DNA from: Acarospora socialis
Taxonomy: Eukaryota; Ascomycota; Lecanoromycetes; Acarosporales; Acarosporaceae
NCBI GenBank assembly: GCA_025617375.2
Contig: JAMYGW020000010.1
Coordinates: forward strand, 1,178,001-1,242,000
DNA length: 64,000 nucleotides
Reading direction: 5' to 3'
Numbering within the stretch: the stretch's first letter is position 1; each line of letters opens with the position of its first letter. Made by a program: the position numbers and the translations under genes. The notes under the pieces are model-generated. The model was not told the DNA's origin and ran no database searches. It saw only the letters and a list, made by a program, of their open reading frames with translations. Positions 1 through 11,683 of the stretch are shown here, one piece after another.

Positions 1-4
1 CAGT

Positions 5-2023
5 ATGTCCAGCATAAAAAAGTACGACATCGTCATAATCGGTGCTGGTCCTGTTGGTCTGGTGCTCTCGGTTTGCCTTGCAAGATGGGGTTACAAAATC
101 AAGCATATCGACAACCGACCGACTCCTACCCCGACTGGGCGTGCTGATGGCATACAGCCTCGATCTCTCGACCTCTTGCGGAACATGGGTTTGAAACGTA
201 AGATTATGGCGTACGAGCCTGCTAAAGTCTACGAAGTGGCATTCTGGGATCCCTCCTCCGGCGGCAAAGGCATACACAGGACCGGCACGTGGGCGAGTTG
301 TCCCAAATTTATCGATTCGAGATACCCTTTTACGACCCTATTACATCAGGGCCTCATTGAGCGAGTGTTCATCGAAGATCTCAGACAGAATGGTATGGAT
401 TTGCAAAGACCATGGAAGATCACTGGCTTTAAGAATGATGGGAAGGATGAGACTTACCCGGTGGAAGTCAACCTCGAGCATGTAGACACACGAGAGAAGG
501 AGACGGTAAGGGCCAAATATTTATTTAGCGGCGAGGGTGCAAGGAGTTTCGTGCGGGAGCAGTTGGGAATCAACATCCACCACAAGGACCCAATAGCTCA
601 CGTTTGGGGTGTCATGGACGGCGTTGTTCGGACGGACTTCCCAGATATCAAGGTAAGCGTGATGGATTGCCGCAATTTAGGGGCTTGCCAAAGCTGACGG
701 CTTGGAAGATGAAATGCACGATACACTCTGATCATGGTTCGATTATGATTATCCCTCGCGAGAACAACATGGTACGGCTATACATTCAAATCGCTTCGTC
801 CACAGACAAGGACTGGAACCCTCGGAAACAAGCATCGATCGAGGAGGTGCAGGCCTCGGCCAAGAGAATACTGAAGCCTTACAATATAGAGTGGGATCGG
901 GTTGAGTGGTATTCAGTGTATCCGATCGGGCAAGGCATTGCGGAGAGATACACATTGGACCATCGAATATTCATGGGAGGGGACTGTTGTCACACTCACA
1001 GCGTAGGTTTGATGGGTGAGTATATCTGGGACCACGTCACTGACTGGTGTACAGCCAAAAGCTGGTCAAGGCATGAACACGGCATTCTTAGACGCGCAGA
1101 ACCTTGCATGGAAGATACATCATGTCGAGAGTGGCTTCGCAAAGCGGTCAATATTGCAATCCTATGAAGAAGAACGTAAGCTCATCGCGGAGAATCTGCT
1201 CAACTTCGACGCAAAGTACGCTGCTCTATTCTCGGCGCGTGTGCCTTCCGCCGGTGAAGTCGGTGCAGCCTCAGAAAGTCACGGCGATAGTAAGGAAGCG
1301 AAGAATGAGTTTGTAGAGGTATTCAAGTCATCTTGTGAATTTACTTCGGGCTATGGAGTAGCGTACAATCCGAACCTCTTCAACTGGGACGACAAACATC
1401 CGGCCAAATCCCCTCTTTTCAATCCCAAACGCAACAAACTTCGCACCGGCCGGATATTGCCACCTGCAAACGTCACTCGTGTTGTCGATGCAAACGTCGT
1501 GCACCTCGAGCAGGAAATCCCGCTCAACGGCTCGTTCAGGATCTTCCTCTTCGCGGGCGTGCCTTCCGTGACGCGCAAAGCCATCTCGGATTTTGGCGCC
1601 AATCTCCAGAAGAAGAGATCCTTCTACTCCGCCTACGAACGCGACGACATTTCCTCGGTCTCTTATCACGAACGACACAACCCACACTCCAGGTTCTTTA
1701 CCATCTGTACCACTTTCGCGGCCCCGCGCCAGAAGATCGAGATTGCCGCGCTCCTTCCAGATGTTTTGGCTCGATACCGTGACCACGTGTACGCAGATGA
1801 TATCTGGGACCAGCGAGTGCCGGACGCAAAAGCGGCTGCTCACGCCAAGATGGGACTGGATGAGGAGAAGGGAGGAGTTGTGGTGGTCAGACCGGACGGT
1901 TATGTTGGGTGTGTCGTCCAGCTGGTTGAAGGAAGCGGTACCGTCGACGCGTTGAATGAATATTTTGGGGCTTTCGTGACAAAGAATGTTGGTCGAGCGG
2001 AGTCCTTACAGGCGCAATTATAG
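5..2023 (+). CDS. FAD-dependent phenol 2-monooxygenase-like hydroxylase
   Basis: Three exons, 5-652, 709-1002 and 1055-2023, give 636 residues; introns of 56 and 52 nt start with GTAAGC and GTAGGT. The start is the first ATG and only four bases of upstream sequence are in the window, so the promoter lies outside. Visible: the Rossmann GAGPVG motif at residues 13-18, the PRSLDLL segment after it, the second FAD motif [10 protein letters not shown] around residues 306-315, then KAGQGMN, and a thioredoxin-like C-terminal domain typical of phenol hydroxylases. The family uses NADPH and FAD to hydroxylate phenolic rings in the cytosol, feeding catechol pathways. The substrate cannot be told from sequence. 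No other aromatic catabolism gene lies nearby. Length fits the family (about 630-680), so the gene looks complete. Confidence 0.9.
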
Positions 2024-4052
2024 TATAGGGATCGTACTAGTTTCAATTCTTGTCCACTACGTGTTTCTCGATACAACGTCGCTGTCTCTTGCTGAGTGAC
2101 AGCCTGACCATCTGTACGCGTCCTAAACTCATAATAAGGTGAGACATTGTTGTAAATACGGTCATATATACTCTAAACCCTTAATGCTTCGAGCCTCGAT
2201 CTTCACCGTGTGCGTTACCACTTCAACAACACAAGTTCGTCACCGCAAGCAAGACGCCTCTGCGCCAGGGTATGTTTGAAACACCACCAGGCGGACCACT
2301 GTCAATCCCATTGTATTCGTGATCATAGCATTCGTATCCCTAGAACGACTTCTTCCAATATCAGCACCGACTTATTCATCCTAATATCCACCAACGATTG
2401 GTATGAATTGGATATAGTGCTCTATCTTCCTACGACTCTCCACAGATCTCTACTCCGTAACAGCATAACAACAATCAGCCCACCCGTTCACCTAAGGACC
2501 AAAACACTGCTTTGCTCTGAGTACGTCATGTATCTTGCACTCATCAACTCAACAAATCTTACTGGAGTATCTATAGTAAATGTCCATCAACGGATAATGG
2601 CCCAAGTGACTTCCTTTTCGCCTCCTCTCAAATTGCCCATGTCCAGTGTTTTCAAATCATCAGACCGTAAAAGGTTCCACAACTCTAGTATTACCGTACA
2701 GATGTCAGATATTACTCCGCAATGTCTACGTCGTAACGGTGTTGATCGATAAAATCCTCTGGTTTTCAATCCTGGGCTACAAAAACAACCCTGGATATAT
2801 TCCTTTGCCAGCGGTATGCGAGGAAGAACCCTTTCGCTGGACTGCCACCTAGGGTCATCACTATGCTACATGCATCTGCCATGGTATTTCACAGAATAGG
2901 TAGTCCAGCAAACATTTAGAGTCTGCCCTGATGACGTCGACCTGTTTATAGTGACTACCTTACAGTATGTGCTGATGAGGCCTTCCTCAATCGGTTAATG
3001 TGATGCAGATAGTGTGATGAAGCACAGGAAGGAGCTTCCTACAGAATAGACCTCGATTTAGAGACAACGGGCCTTCACCGGAGGGGAGCATTTTGTGCAT
3101 AAGAACAATTTTAGGACTCACTCAATCCTCAGAGAGTACCTTTGTTTTGTCGTGTAGGCCTCAATGATAAAGGAATACCTGTAGGATTTCTGAAGACCTT
3201 ATTCGACGTTACCTACTACCTTATCAGACGAATGACTGAGAACGGAGCTGCCAGTACAGTACAGTGGTTGCCATCTAGCGATTAGCAATGTTTGTTTGTG
3301 CCGTTGCATAATGAAAAGTGACTGAATACCTTATCCAAGTAACCAGGGTGATTCGCTGCTGAGGTAAGTACGAAGTTACTTGGAAGTCCGTCTGTGTAGG
3401 TAAGGTATCCAGTGAAAAGTACGGCAGTCGTGCAGAAGCTGGATCATGATACTACTTGCTGTGGTAGTATTCACAGAGTACCTCATATTAATAATAAACA
3501 TGAGTAAAGGGCACGTCCCTTCCTGTCATGGACGTCGTGGAACATCGGAAAATCGAGTTCGTCCCTAACCCTGGTCAGTTCGCACCTAACCCTGATCTTG
3601 CTGATCCAGGAAGGCGGGAGTGGCTGCATTCGCTTATCGTTTTTGAGAGTGCAGTGAGGTAGTACCTTGTACTTGTACCTTGTAAATGTACCTAGGTGCC
3701 AACTGCTACACATCACTCACATGAGGAGCCTCCCGATAGTACTGGTATAGATTTCAAGGACTCTAGTTTGCACTTGATGTACTGTTCTGAAGCCCCCCAA
3801 TGCTGAAGAGCTTCAATCTCATTGTTGATGCGATTAGTCTCCAGGGATTACTGGAGTGCGCTAGAGAAGGTGCATTGACTTTGATATCGTGAAGCGGAAG
3901 GAACGACCCAACCTCACCATTTCCCTCACAGAGCAACCGCGAAAAGATCAACTTTCAACTAAGCGAGAAAACAGTAAACATAAATACATGTACTTTCTCC
4001 CACTTCTCTCATCTTCTCTTCTTCACATCCACAAGCCTTTTCGCTCGCGATC
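2024..4052. other. Intergenic stretch without a recognisable gene
   Basis: No open frame here carries a known domain or a coherent exon chain. It holds one copy of the recurring 9-mer TACTCCGTA (2451-2459) and a cluster of GTACCT repeats at about 3661-3695. The last 100 bases before 4053 are rich in TCTTC, as is common just upstream of fungal start codons, and probably form the 5' leader of the next gene. Confidence 0.6.
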
Positions 4053-7000
4053 ATGTCTTCTCAGTGTGGCTCGCCGATGGATTGGCAGTATGATACTCCC
4101 CCAGCTATTAAACGCTCCTACGAAGACCCTGAAGATATCGAGATGGTTGATGACTACGTGCTGCCGGCTCCTACTGAAGCAGAAAATACCTACGAAGGTG
4201 CCCCCCATGGAGTCAAACGACGCATGGTTGACCGACCGGCTCGCACCTTTCAAGAAGAGCGCCGCGAGATCATCCGGGCTTCTCACCGCCCACTAAGATC
4301 ACCGCGTCGTCGTACGCCAACCCATATGCCTGGATCATATCCACGCACGCCACCTCTTATACCTGAATCATCTCCACGTACGCCAACTCATACCACTGGA
4401 TCAAGTCCACATACGCCAACTCAGATCACTGGCTCAAGTCCACAAACTCCACCTTTTATACCTGGATCATATCCACATACGGCAACTGATACGACTGGAT
4501 CAAGTCCAAGTACGCCAACTGATACGACTACATCAAGTCCAAGTACACCAACCGATACGACTGGATCCATCCCAAGTACGCCAACTCCTACTGCTAACGC
4601 CAGCCCCGGCACGTCACCGGCTGTTAGCCCAGACTCCGAGATTGACGGTGACATGGATGAGTTATTGAGACGTTATCCCGAATTCCAAGAAATCAAAAGA
4701 CGCCTAATCCTGAAGTGGGGAGAACAAATAGCGATGATGATTATGTTCAAGATGTGGTTTGGCTTGCCACTCACAGACGAAGAGCTGGACCTTCGAACAC
4801 CAGACGAGGTCGCACACGATTTGGCAGAAGACATCGCGTGGATTTTGGCAGAAGACATAGTCCTAGAGGCAGAAGACATGGTCCGAGACACGGCCCAAGA
4901 GACTGAACAAATCGAAAGTTCACCGCTGTCCTCGGCCCCACCTAGCATCGAGAACGAGAAGTATAGACTAGAAGGCTTCGACACTTGGGCAGCCACGGGT
5001 CTCGACTCACCGCAATCTTTGGCGCTCTCTAGCTCACCTTTATCCTCAGCTCCATCCAGCATCGAGAAGTATAGACCACCATTTCTCGATAAGTACAAAT
5101 TCAAACTACCTAGGACACCCAAAACAGTCAGGTTTCACCTTAGTCCGACAACTGGCGCGCCAGTGACACAGGTCAAGCGATTCATCATCGGAGAGTCGAT
5201 GGATTACGTCGAAGGCTCTAGTCCCACCAGCGCATTCAGTCCAGATTCGATTGCGAAAACGGAAGCCGAAGCTAGTGACAGTCCAATCGAACATCACCTT
5301 GCACACATGGAACGTCGTCGCGATGCCGCTGTTCTCCAACCCATTCATAACGACGCGTTCCCTGTTGCGAAAACGGAAGCCGAAGCTAGCGACAGTCCGA
5401 TCAAACATCACATTGCTCATATGGAACGTCGTCGGAAGGCAGCTGCTCTTCAACCTATCCGCAAAAACACTACTCTACAACCTACTCGCAGCGAAGCGGC
5501 TCTGCAAGCTACTCAGCACGAAGCGGCTCTTCCTCTCACTCGCAACGAAGCGGCTCTGCAAGCTACTCAGCACGAAGCGGCTCTTCCTCTCACTCGCAAC
5601 GAAGCGGCTCTGCAAGCTATTCAGCACGAAGCGGCTCTTCGTCCCACTCACAACGAAGTGGCTCTTCATCCCACTCACAACGAAGCGGCTCTGCAATCTA
5701 CTCATCACGAAGCGGCTCTTCATCCCACTCGCAACGAAGCGGCTGTGCAAGCTATTCAGCACGAAGCGGCTCTTCATCCCACTCGCAACAAAGCGGCTCT
5801 GCATTCTACCCATCATGAAGCAGCTCTGCAATCTACTCACGAAGCGGCTCTTCTTCCTTCTACCCACGATGAAGCGGCTCTGCAACTTATCCGTGAAGCG
5901 GCTCTGTATCTCACTCACACTGACGCGGCTCTGCAACCTACTCACGAAGCGGCTGTTCATTTCACTTACGATGAAGCGGCTCTGCAACTTATTCACGAAG
6001 CGGCTCTTCATACCACTCCCGATGAAGCGGCTCGGCAACTTATTCACGAAGCGGCTCTATATCTCAATCACGATGAAGCGGCTCTGCAACCAACACATGA
6101 AGTGGCTCTTCATACCACTCCACATGAAGCGGCTCAGCAACTTATCCACGAAGCGGTTCTTCATCCAACTCTTATTGAAACGGCTCTGCAACCTACTCAC
6201 CAGACGGCTTCGCAACCTACCTTTGAAGCGGCTCTTCATCATACTCCCAATGAAGCAGCTCTGCAACCTACTTACCAAACGGCTCTGCAACCTACTCACG
6301 AAGCGTCTCTTCATACCACTCCCAATGAAGCGGCTCTACAGTCTACTCACCAAACGACTTTGCAACCTACTTACGAAGCGGCTCTTCATCATACTCCCAA
6401 TGAAGCAGCTCTGCAACCTACTTACCAAACGGCTCTGCAACCTACCCACGAAGCGGCTCTTCATACGACTCCTAATGAAGTAGCTCTGCAACACGCTCAC
6501 AACCTCGTCGTCAGCACTCCGATACAGAAGAAAGCATGGAGAAACTCGGATGCTACGGAACAAGCTAAAGCCGCAAACACGACGCCAATGCCCTTCAGCA
6601 TCTCGAGGCGGAAGACCAACGCACGTGACACTGCAAGAAAGCAGAAAGCAGAAGAGGCCAGATTGGCAAAGGCCGCAAAGGAGGCCGAGAAGAAGGCCAG
6701 GGAGGAGGAAGCGCGGAGGAAGCGCGAGGAGAGGCGGATGCCGGAGGGGAGGGTGATCAAGCCCCTGCCGGTGGAATGGGAGAGGCGGGTGGACGCCGCG
6801 ATGGCGACTGCCGGGGACGGGACCCGGCTCGCAGCAACATCGGCGGGCAGTGCCCTGAGCAGGAGGGATTTGGGGACGGTGCTCCCCGTTCCCGGAAGGG
6901 ATCGGGCGGGGGGGTGGCTGAACGACGAGGTCGTCACCGGCTACCTCCAGGCCGTCGTCGACCATGGGCAGTCGACGACGGCCAGCGCCGGTCGGGGGAA

Positions 7001-7490
7001 GACCCCGAAATTTTATGCCTTCAACACCTTTTTTTACTCCAGCATCCGAGACAAGGGCGTTGAGAGTGTCCGCCGGTGGGCGGCGAAGGGGAGGATCGGG
7101 GGGCGAACGTTGCTCGAGGTCGAGCGCGTCTTCGTACCAGTGCACGAAAACTCGCACTGGACGATGGTCGTCGTATCTCCGATGGCGCGAGCCATCGAGT
7201 ACTTCGACTCGCTCGGGGGGGCAGGGACCCGGCACGTCGGGCACGTGAAAGCGTGGCTGGCGCAGGAGCTGGGCCCGGAGTGGGTGGAGAGGGAATGGAC
7301 CGTGGTGGACTCGCCATCCCCACGGCAGGCCAATGGCCTGGATTGTGGCGTCTTCGCCGTGACAACGGCGAAGATGATCACGCTGGGGATCAATCCCCTG
7401 GCCTACGGGCCGGAGGACATCCCCGTCCAGCGCCGGCGGATGGTGGCGGAGCTCCTTAACGGGGGCTTCGTCGGGGACTTCGAGCCTTGA
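4053..7490 (+). CDS. Ulp1/SENP-like C48 cysteine peptidase with giant tandem-repeat region
   Basis: Single-exon frame of 1145 residues. The C-terminal 220 residues hold a Ulp1-type fold: GWLNDEV near 955, then SHW with the catalytic His about 1035, FDS with Asp about 1052, the oxyanion Gln about 1092 and GLDCGVF with Cys about 1098. All four catalytic positions are present, so activity (removing SUMO or a related modifier) is plausible. The N-terminal 900 residues are low complexity: TTGSSPxTPT units at about 95-175, two copies of an SSPLSSAP block, a 38-residue duplication beginning AKTEAEASDSPI, then about 39 copies of an 8-9 residue unit like NEAALQPTH (residues about 470-815), followed by a Lys/Glu/Arg-rich likely coiled coil (about 850-900). 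Fungal genomes often carry many Ulp1-like genes, some linked to transposons; no transposase is seen here. Confidence 0.85.
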   Translation: MSSQCGSPMDWQYDTPPAIKRSYEDPEDIEMVDDYVLPAPTEAENTYEGAPHGVKRRMVDRPARTFQEERREIIRASHRPLRSPRRRTPTHMPGSYPRTPPLIPESSPRTPTHTTGSSPHTPTQITGSSPQTPPFIPGSYPHTATDTTGSSPSTPTDTTTSSPSTPTDTTGSIPSTPTPTANASPGTSPAVSPDSEIDGDMDELLRRYPEFQEIKRRLILKWGEQIAMMIMFKMWFGLPLTDEELDLRTPDEVAHDLAEDIAWILAEDIVLEAEDMVRDTAQETEQIESSPLSSAPPSIENEKYRLEGFDTWAATGLDSPQSLALSSSPLSSAPSSIEKYRPPFLDKYKFKLPRTPKTVRFHLSPTTGAPVTQVKRFIIGESMDYVEGSSPTSAFSPDSIAKTEAEASDSPIEHHLAHMERRRDAAVLQPIHNDAFPVAKTEAEASDSPIKHHIAHMERRRKAAALQPIRKNTTLQPTRSEAALQATQHEAALPLTRNEAALQATQHEAALPLTRNEAALQAIQHEAALRPTHNEVALHPTHNEAALQSTHHEAALHPTRNEAAVQAIQHEAALHPTRNKAALHSTHHEAALQSTHEAALLPSTHDEAALQLIREAALYLTHTDAALQPTHEAAVHFTYDEAALQLIHEAALHTTPDEAARQLIHEAALYLNHDEAALQPTHEVALHTTPHEAAQQLIHEAVLHPTLIETALQPTHQTASQPTFEAALHHTPNEAALQPTYQTALQPTHEASLHTTPNEAALQSTHQTTLQPTYEAALHHTPNEAALQPTYQTALQPTHEAALHTTPNEVALQHAHNLVVSTPIQKKAWRNSDATEQAKAANTTPMPFSISRRKTNARDTARKQKAEEARLAKAAKEAEKKAREEEARRKREERRMPEGRVIKPLPVEWERRVDAAMATAGDGTRLAATSAGSALSRRDLGTVLPVPGRDRAGGWLNDEVVTGYLQAVVDHGQSTTASAGRGKTPKFYAFNTFFYSSIRDKGVESVRRWAAKGRIGGRTLLEVERVFVPVHENSHWTMVVVSPMARAIEYFDSLGGAGTRHVGHVKAWLAQELGPEWVEREWTVVDSPSPRQANGLDCGVFAVTTAKMITLGINPLAYGPEDIPVQRRRMVAELLNGGFVGDFEP
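4330..4600 (+). repeat. In-frame tandem repeats, about 33-39 nt period
   Basis: About eight imperfect units coding for Thr-Pro-Thr-x-x-Thr-Gly-Ser-Ser-Pro stretches inside the Ulp1-like gene. Unit length is a multiple of three, so copy-number change would keep the frame. Confidence 0.8.
5251..5478 (+). repeat. 114-nt direct tandem duplication
   Basis: Two adjacent in-frame copies (about 5251-5364 and 5365-5478), each coding for a 38-residue block starting AKTEAEASDSPI and including HMERRR. Near-identical at DNA level in the first half, so fairly young. It sits just before the main repeat array. Confidence 0.8.
5470..6500 (+). repeat. Tandem array of about 39 units, 24-27 nt each, with 54-nt higher-order copies
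   Basis: The unit codes for variants of (N/H)EAAL(Q/H)xTx. Higher-order copies are seen: a 54-nt block spanning two units is repeated nearly without change at about 5508-5615, and later blocks (about 6221-6300 and 6380-6465) are near copies of each other. Because all units are in multiples of three and lack stops in other phases, several additional frames on both strands stay open through the array; these are shadows, not genes. Confidence 0.85.
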
Positions 7491-9063
7491 TCTCGGAGAG
7501 GGCGGGTGGAGGAGGTAAGTTTTCCTTTGTTTTTCCTTTGTGTTTTTCGTGACACGACGACGACGACGACTTTTTGCATGTCTTTCCACCTCCCCCCTTC
7601 ATCTTCATGTAAGTCGACACCACCTCTTCGACTCACCTGCCTGCCTCTCGGGCCCACCCGAGAGGACTGTGGCGGTAGTCAAGAGTGTTCCTTCGGTTGT
7701 ACCGGCGACTCCCTCAGCCCGACTGCCCCTTTGGGGATCTGTGGCGGGCTGCGGAGCCCCCTGTCATCTGCCTGCCCTTCATGGGGACCGTGGCGGGTGT
7801 TCAGGGCGAGTCAAAGGGAAGCCAGTTGGCGATGGTTCGCGACGAAGCCCAATCTTGTTGTTTTGTGGATTTCTTGCTCTTTTCCGCGTCTGCTTTTCCG
7901 ATCGACTTGCACTTTGTCTCGCGCCGCAGTCAAATCCTCTCCTTTGTCTCTCCTATGTTGTCAACCTTTCCATCCTGTGTCGTCGTCTGTTCGTCGTGTC
8001 CTTCGCGTTTTTGTCGTCCGGGGCTCTTGTCTTTCTTTTCTTCTCGTGTATACTTAGCGGCGGCGATGGGGCGTCGGGGCGGCGTTCTGTCGCGCAGGAT
8101 ACCCAGGCCAGTCGAGCATAGCTCCTGGGGCGTTGGCGGCGGCGATGTGTTTTGGCGTGCGGGAAAAAGCGGGCCTGTAAGAAACCAGATTGTACCAAGA
8201 GGCGTGGCGAGGGAAGATACCAGATTGTGTTGGACGGACGTGGACGCATTCGATGCGAAGGGACCAGAATGGGACGAAATTCGGTGACGATAGCGGTGGA
8301 TAGTGCTTTTCTCTTCTCTTCTCGATACACCTTTTTCAGCATAGCACTGTACATTGGTTTCTTGTACATGCTTTAGGTAGATGGCTTGCTTTTCGTGTCC
8401 TTTACTGTGTTGATGGGTTTTGTTTATAGACATGGATACGAATTGACTACCATTACGATTTTAAACTGGTCGCAGAGATTGAGTGACTGATATATACTTG
8501 ACTGCTTACTGTGAATGCACGATCTGGTGTCTAACATTTAACTCGACAAGCAAGCTGAATATGCTCGTCTCTGCGCTCTTTCGTGGGATCACTCCTCCGT
8601 CGTAGTCATCCGGCCTTTGTCTCCCTGAACTGAGACAGACTTCGGAAGCGAATTGCTGCGAGCGTACGTTTACAGGTGGGTACTGGGAACGAAGTGGCTG
8701 TGCTCAGAGTCGAGCACGAAAGAGTCTACAACGGTAGCTTTTAATAGTGGCGCCTAGATTCTACTCCACCCACGTCGTGACGCTGGGCTGGCGATACCTT
8801 CGGTCATCAGACCGATGATATGGGAGGGCGAATGAGCTGGTGAGCTCAAGAGTGGGCGGGAATGGAGCATTGTGATGTCTGGAATATGGCCCAGATGAGA
8901 CGTCATATATGAAGAAACCTTCCTACAATCTGAAAGCGATGAGACGAGACGAGACCGAGTAGTAAAACAGAGCCGTTCTGCCAGGCTCCAAAACCCGTCT
9001 TTCCTTTCATTCAATCCCTTCCAAACCACAAGCTCGCATCAACTGCAATTCGAAACGCAGCCA
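7491..9063. other. Intergenic, CT-rich downstream region
   Basis: Follows the Ulp1-like gene. A (CGA)n microsatellite lies at 7554-7570. Three plus-strand frames stay open for 180-200 codons between 7506 and 8287, but they overlap each other, show no domain and follow the CT-rich composition, so I do not call a gene. Nothing is recognised in 8290-9063. Confidence 0.55.
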
Positions 9064-11287
9064 TCAATATACACCGCGGGCCACGCTCCCCATCAACAGC
9101 GCCTCCACCATCTCCCCCTCCCGCACCACCCTCCCGCCAGCCGGCAAACACAACAGCGCATTCGCCGCCTTTAAGCTCCCCACCCTCGAACTCCTCTGCC
9201 CACCCGTACTCGTCGCCTGCAAGCCCCCATCCCTCCCGACCGCAACCACCGCACGATGAAACTCCGCCCTCGCCGCATCGCACCGCACCTCATGCTCGAG
9301 CTTGACCCTCACTCTCGGCAACCCGGGCGGCTCGACGCCCGCGGCGCGGTGCAGCGACGGCAGGACGAAGAGGTGCAGCGTGACGAGGGCGGAGGCCGGG
9401 TTGCCGGGGAGGGCGAAGAGGAGGCGCGGAAGGCGGCTGCTGGAGGCGGAAGTGGGGGGTTTGACGGGGACGGTGGCGAAGGTGGTGGGTTTGCCGGGCT
9501 TCATGGCCACGCGGCCGAAGTGGATGGTGCCGCCGAGGGAGCGCTCGATGGTTGGTTTGAGGAGGTCGAGTTCGCCCATGGAGACGCCGCCGGTGGTGAT
9601 GAGGACGGTTACGCGGAGGAGGGCGGTGCGGAGGGTGGTTTCGAGGTCGGAGGGCCTGGGGTGGAGTACCGGGGTTAGCTTGCGGGTGGTGAGTGTGGGT
9701 TAGGAAGGGTGGTGTACTTGTCTTTCGCGATACCTAGATCCACGACCTCGAAGCCCCAGCCTCGAACGGCAGCCATTACGGTCGGTCGGTTGCAGTCGCG
9801 GACCTCGCCGAGTCGGAGCTCGCCTGGTCGGTCGTGTGGGACGATCTCGTCGCCGGTGCTGAGGACTCCGACGATAGGCTTCTTGTAGACGGTGACTTCT
9901 GCTTTTCCCACTGAAGCGAGCAGGCCGAGTTCGCCTCCTACGACCGTGATCTGGTCGCCTTTCCTCAAGATCACTTCGCCTTTTCGGATGTCACTGCCGA
10001 TTTCCCGGACGTTCTCATTCGGTTTGATCTTGTCTGTCAGGATCTCCACTTCCTGCTCTTCTTTACCGTCCGCGGTCATGCTCTTCAGCACCGTGTCTTC
10101 GACCATCACAACGGATGTGGCTCCAGGCGGCAATGGTGCGCCTGTCGTGATCCTAGCTATCTGGCCAGGCTTCAACGGCGGTATTTCTCCAGGGCTAGCA
10201 TGTGAGACGGAGGCGACTGGGAAGACGCCTTTCGTACTTGGTCCATCGGGTGAGACAATCACGGCGTAACCGTCCACTATGCTTGCTCTGTAAGCCGGTA
10301 CCGCTTCGGTGGCTTCAACGTCCTCTGCCAAGACCGAACCTTGGAGAGAAGTATCTACCTTCGCTAAGAATATCTCGGGAGTAGGCGTGTGTTCTAGTAT
10401 CACCTTGGTAGCGTCTTCCACTGAGAGCATCGGGTAGGGAGAAGCCCGATAACGGCGTGTTGGGCCTTCACTTGGGTCGTTGGACCTCGGATGCTCATCT
10501 GCGTTAGTATGAGCTTTAGGAATAGTGTGACTTCCATGACCGTGGCCGTGATGATGAGCATGATGGTGGTTATGGTGACCTCCTGTAGCCGTCCCTGCAG
10601 ACATCGCACCAGAACCGACGCCGGCATTCTTCTCCAGCTGCTTCACCCCTCCAGCATGGATTGAGCGTGAATCCGCGCCGGCGGCTTGAATGCAAGCATG
10701 GGGCAACAGCTTCAAAACAGATTGGAGATTCTCCTGCGCTCCTTTAGGAGAACCAGGAAGGGTCAATATAAGAGTTTTATGTCGGACCCCGGCCACGGGG
10801 CGTGACATCATTGCAACTGTATAAGTACAACGATCAGCTATCAACTATAGTAGACCACTTCGGCAAAATGCACACTCACAAGGAGTGACCGTCAGAGAAG
10901 CAGCAAGCATGCCATGCCTATCTATACGTCAGCTCGGTGTCCCTGCTGCAATGGCTCATACTCACGCGGCACTTACACAAGCCCTGGCGCATGCCTGTGT
11001 ATAAGCGGGTGGATAGCCTCCGGCGTATTGTCTTTTGAAGTAAACCCTGTTCCCCCGGTCGTTACGATCAGATTGACAAAGTCCTCGCCGTCACTCCATT
11101 GCGTCACCGTGCGCTGAATATCGAGTACGCTGTCCGGCACAATCTTGGAAGCCACAACGTCCCATTGATCACCACCGTTGGCGTTGAACGTCTCGTTGAG
11201 GGCATTGTAAGCTTTATCGGTTGATGGATCCCTGGCAGCTGTGTCTGATATAATTAAGATGGAAGCTTTGAGCTTGGTGCTGCCCAT
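9064..11287 (-). CDS. cnxE: Molybdopterin synthesis fusion protein (MogA-MoeA, gephyrin-like)
   Basis: Four exons: 11287-10977, 10917-10880, 10816-9718, 9655-9064, giving 679 residues; an in-frame ATG at 11368 would add 27. The N-terminal domain is MogA-like (ILIISDTAARDPSTDKA, TTGGTGFTSKDNTPEAI, then HGMLAASLTVTPFAMMSRPVAG, LTLPGSPKGAQENL). It adenylates molybdopterin. The C-terminal domain is MoeA-like (PAYRASIVDGYAV, ITTGAPLPPGA, GVLSTGDEI, TTGGVSMGELD, MKPGKPTTFA, ALPGNPASA) and inserts molybdate. The linker has a histidine-rich run coded at about 10530-10580. Product: active Mo cofactor for nitrate reductase and other molybdoenzymes, in the cytosol. Aspergillus cnxE has the same domain order. 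Intron phases match at every junction. Confidence 0.93.
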
Positions 11288-11683
11288 GGCGGCGTTGCTG
11301 GAGGAAGCAGATGGGCGACTAGTGTGGGTGGGGCAAGGTTCATGATATTGCTTTACAGTACATGTCACAGTTCTTCAGGATTATTGTCTCGACTATGAAA
11401 GATGTATTTCTTCTGCTTTATGATATGCATGGATTTCAACTCTGAAGGAACACTGACTCACAAGCGTGACTGCTTATTATGATTGAAATACTACATGTAT
11501 CTTATACGAAAGGACCACCACTGCTGGCAAGCAAGGACTCCAGCAATGATAGCACAGTTTCAAATACCATGCTATATCTACCAGAACGCCATATGTCGCT
11601 ATGTCCCCCATGCAGTATCTCCAGATACAGAAACGACTTTCCTCCACTCATATTGCGTACACCATAGGCTGTCTTCCGCCTTC

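Noticed and set aside
2210-2752. 180-codon open frame upstream of the Ulp1-like gene
   Set aside because: No domain or coherent exon chain, and no ordinary ATG context or composition difference from the flanking intergenic DNA.
5251-6483. 410-codon open frame inside the Ulp1-like gene, and long antisense frames at 5475-6314
   Set aside because: They only exist because the repeat unit has no stop in these phases; the products are simple Lys/Arg/Leu repeats and the main frame has a catalytic domain.
7506-8287. Three overlapping plus-strand open frames of about 180-200 codons
   Set aside because: Low-complexity CT-rich DNA, no domain, mutual overlap in all phases.
9256-9703. Two plus-strand frames opposite the last cnxE exon
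   Set aside because: Antisense shadows of a conserved MoeA domain in GC-rich DNA.
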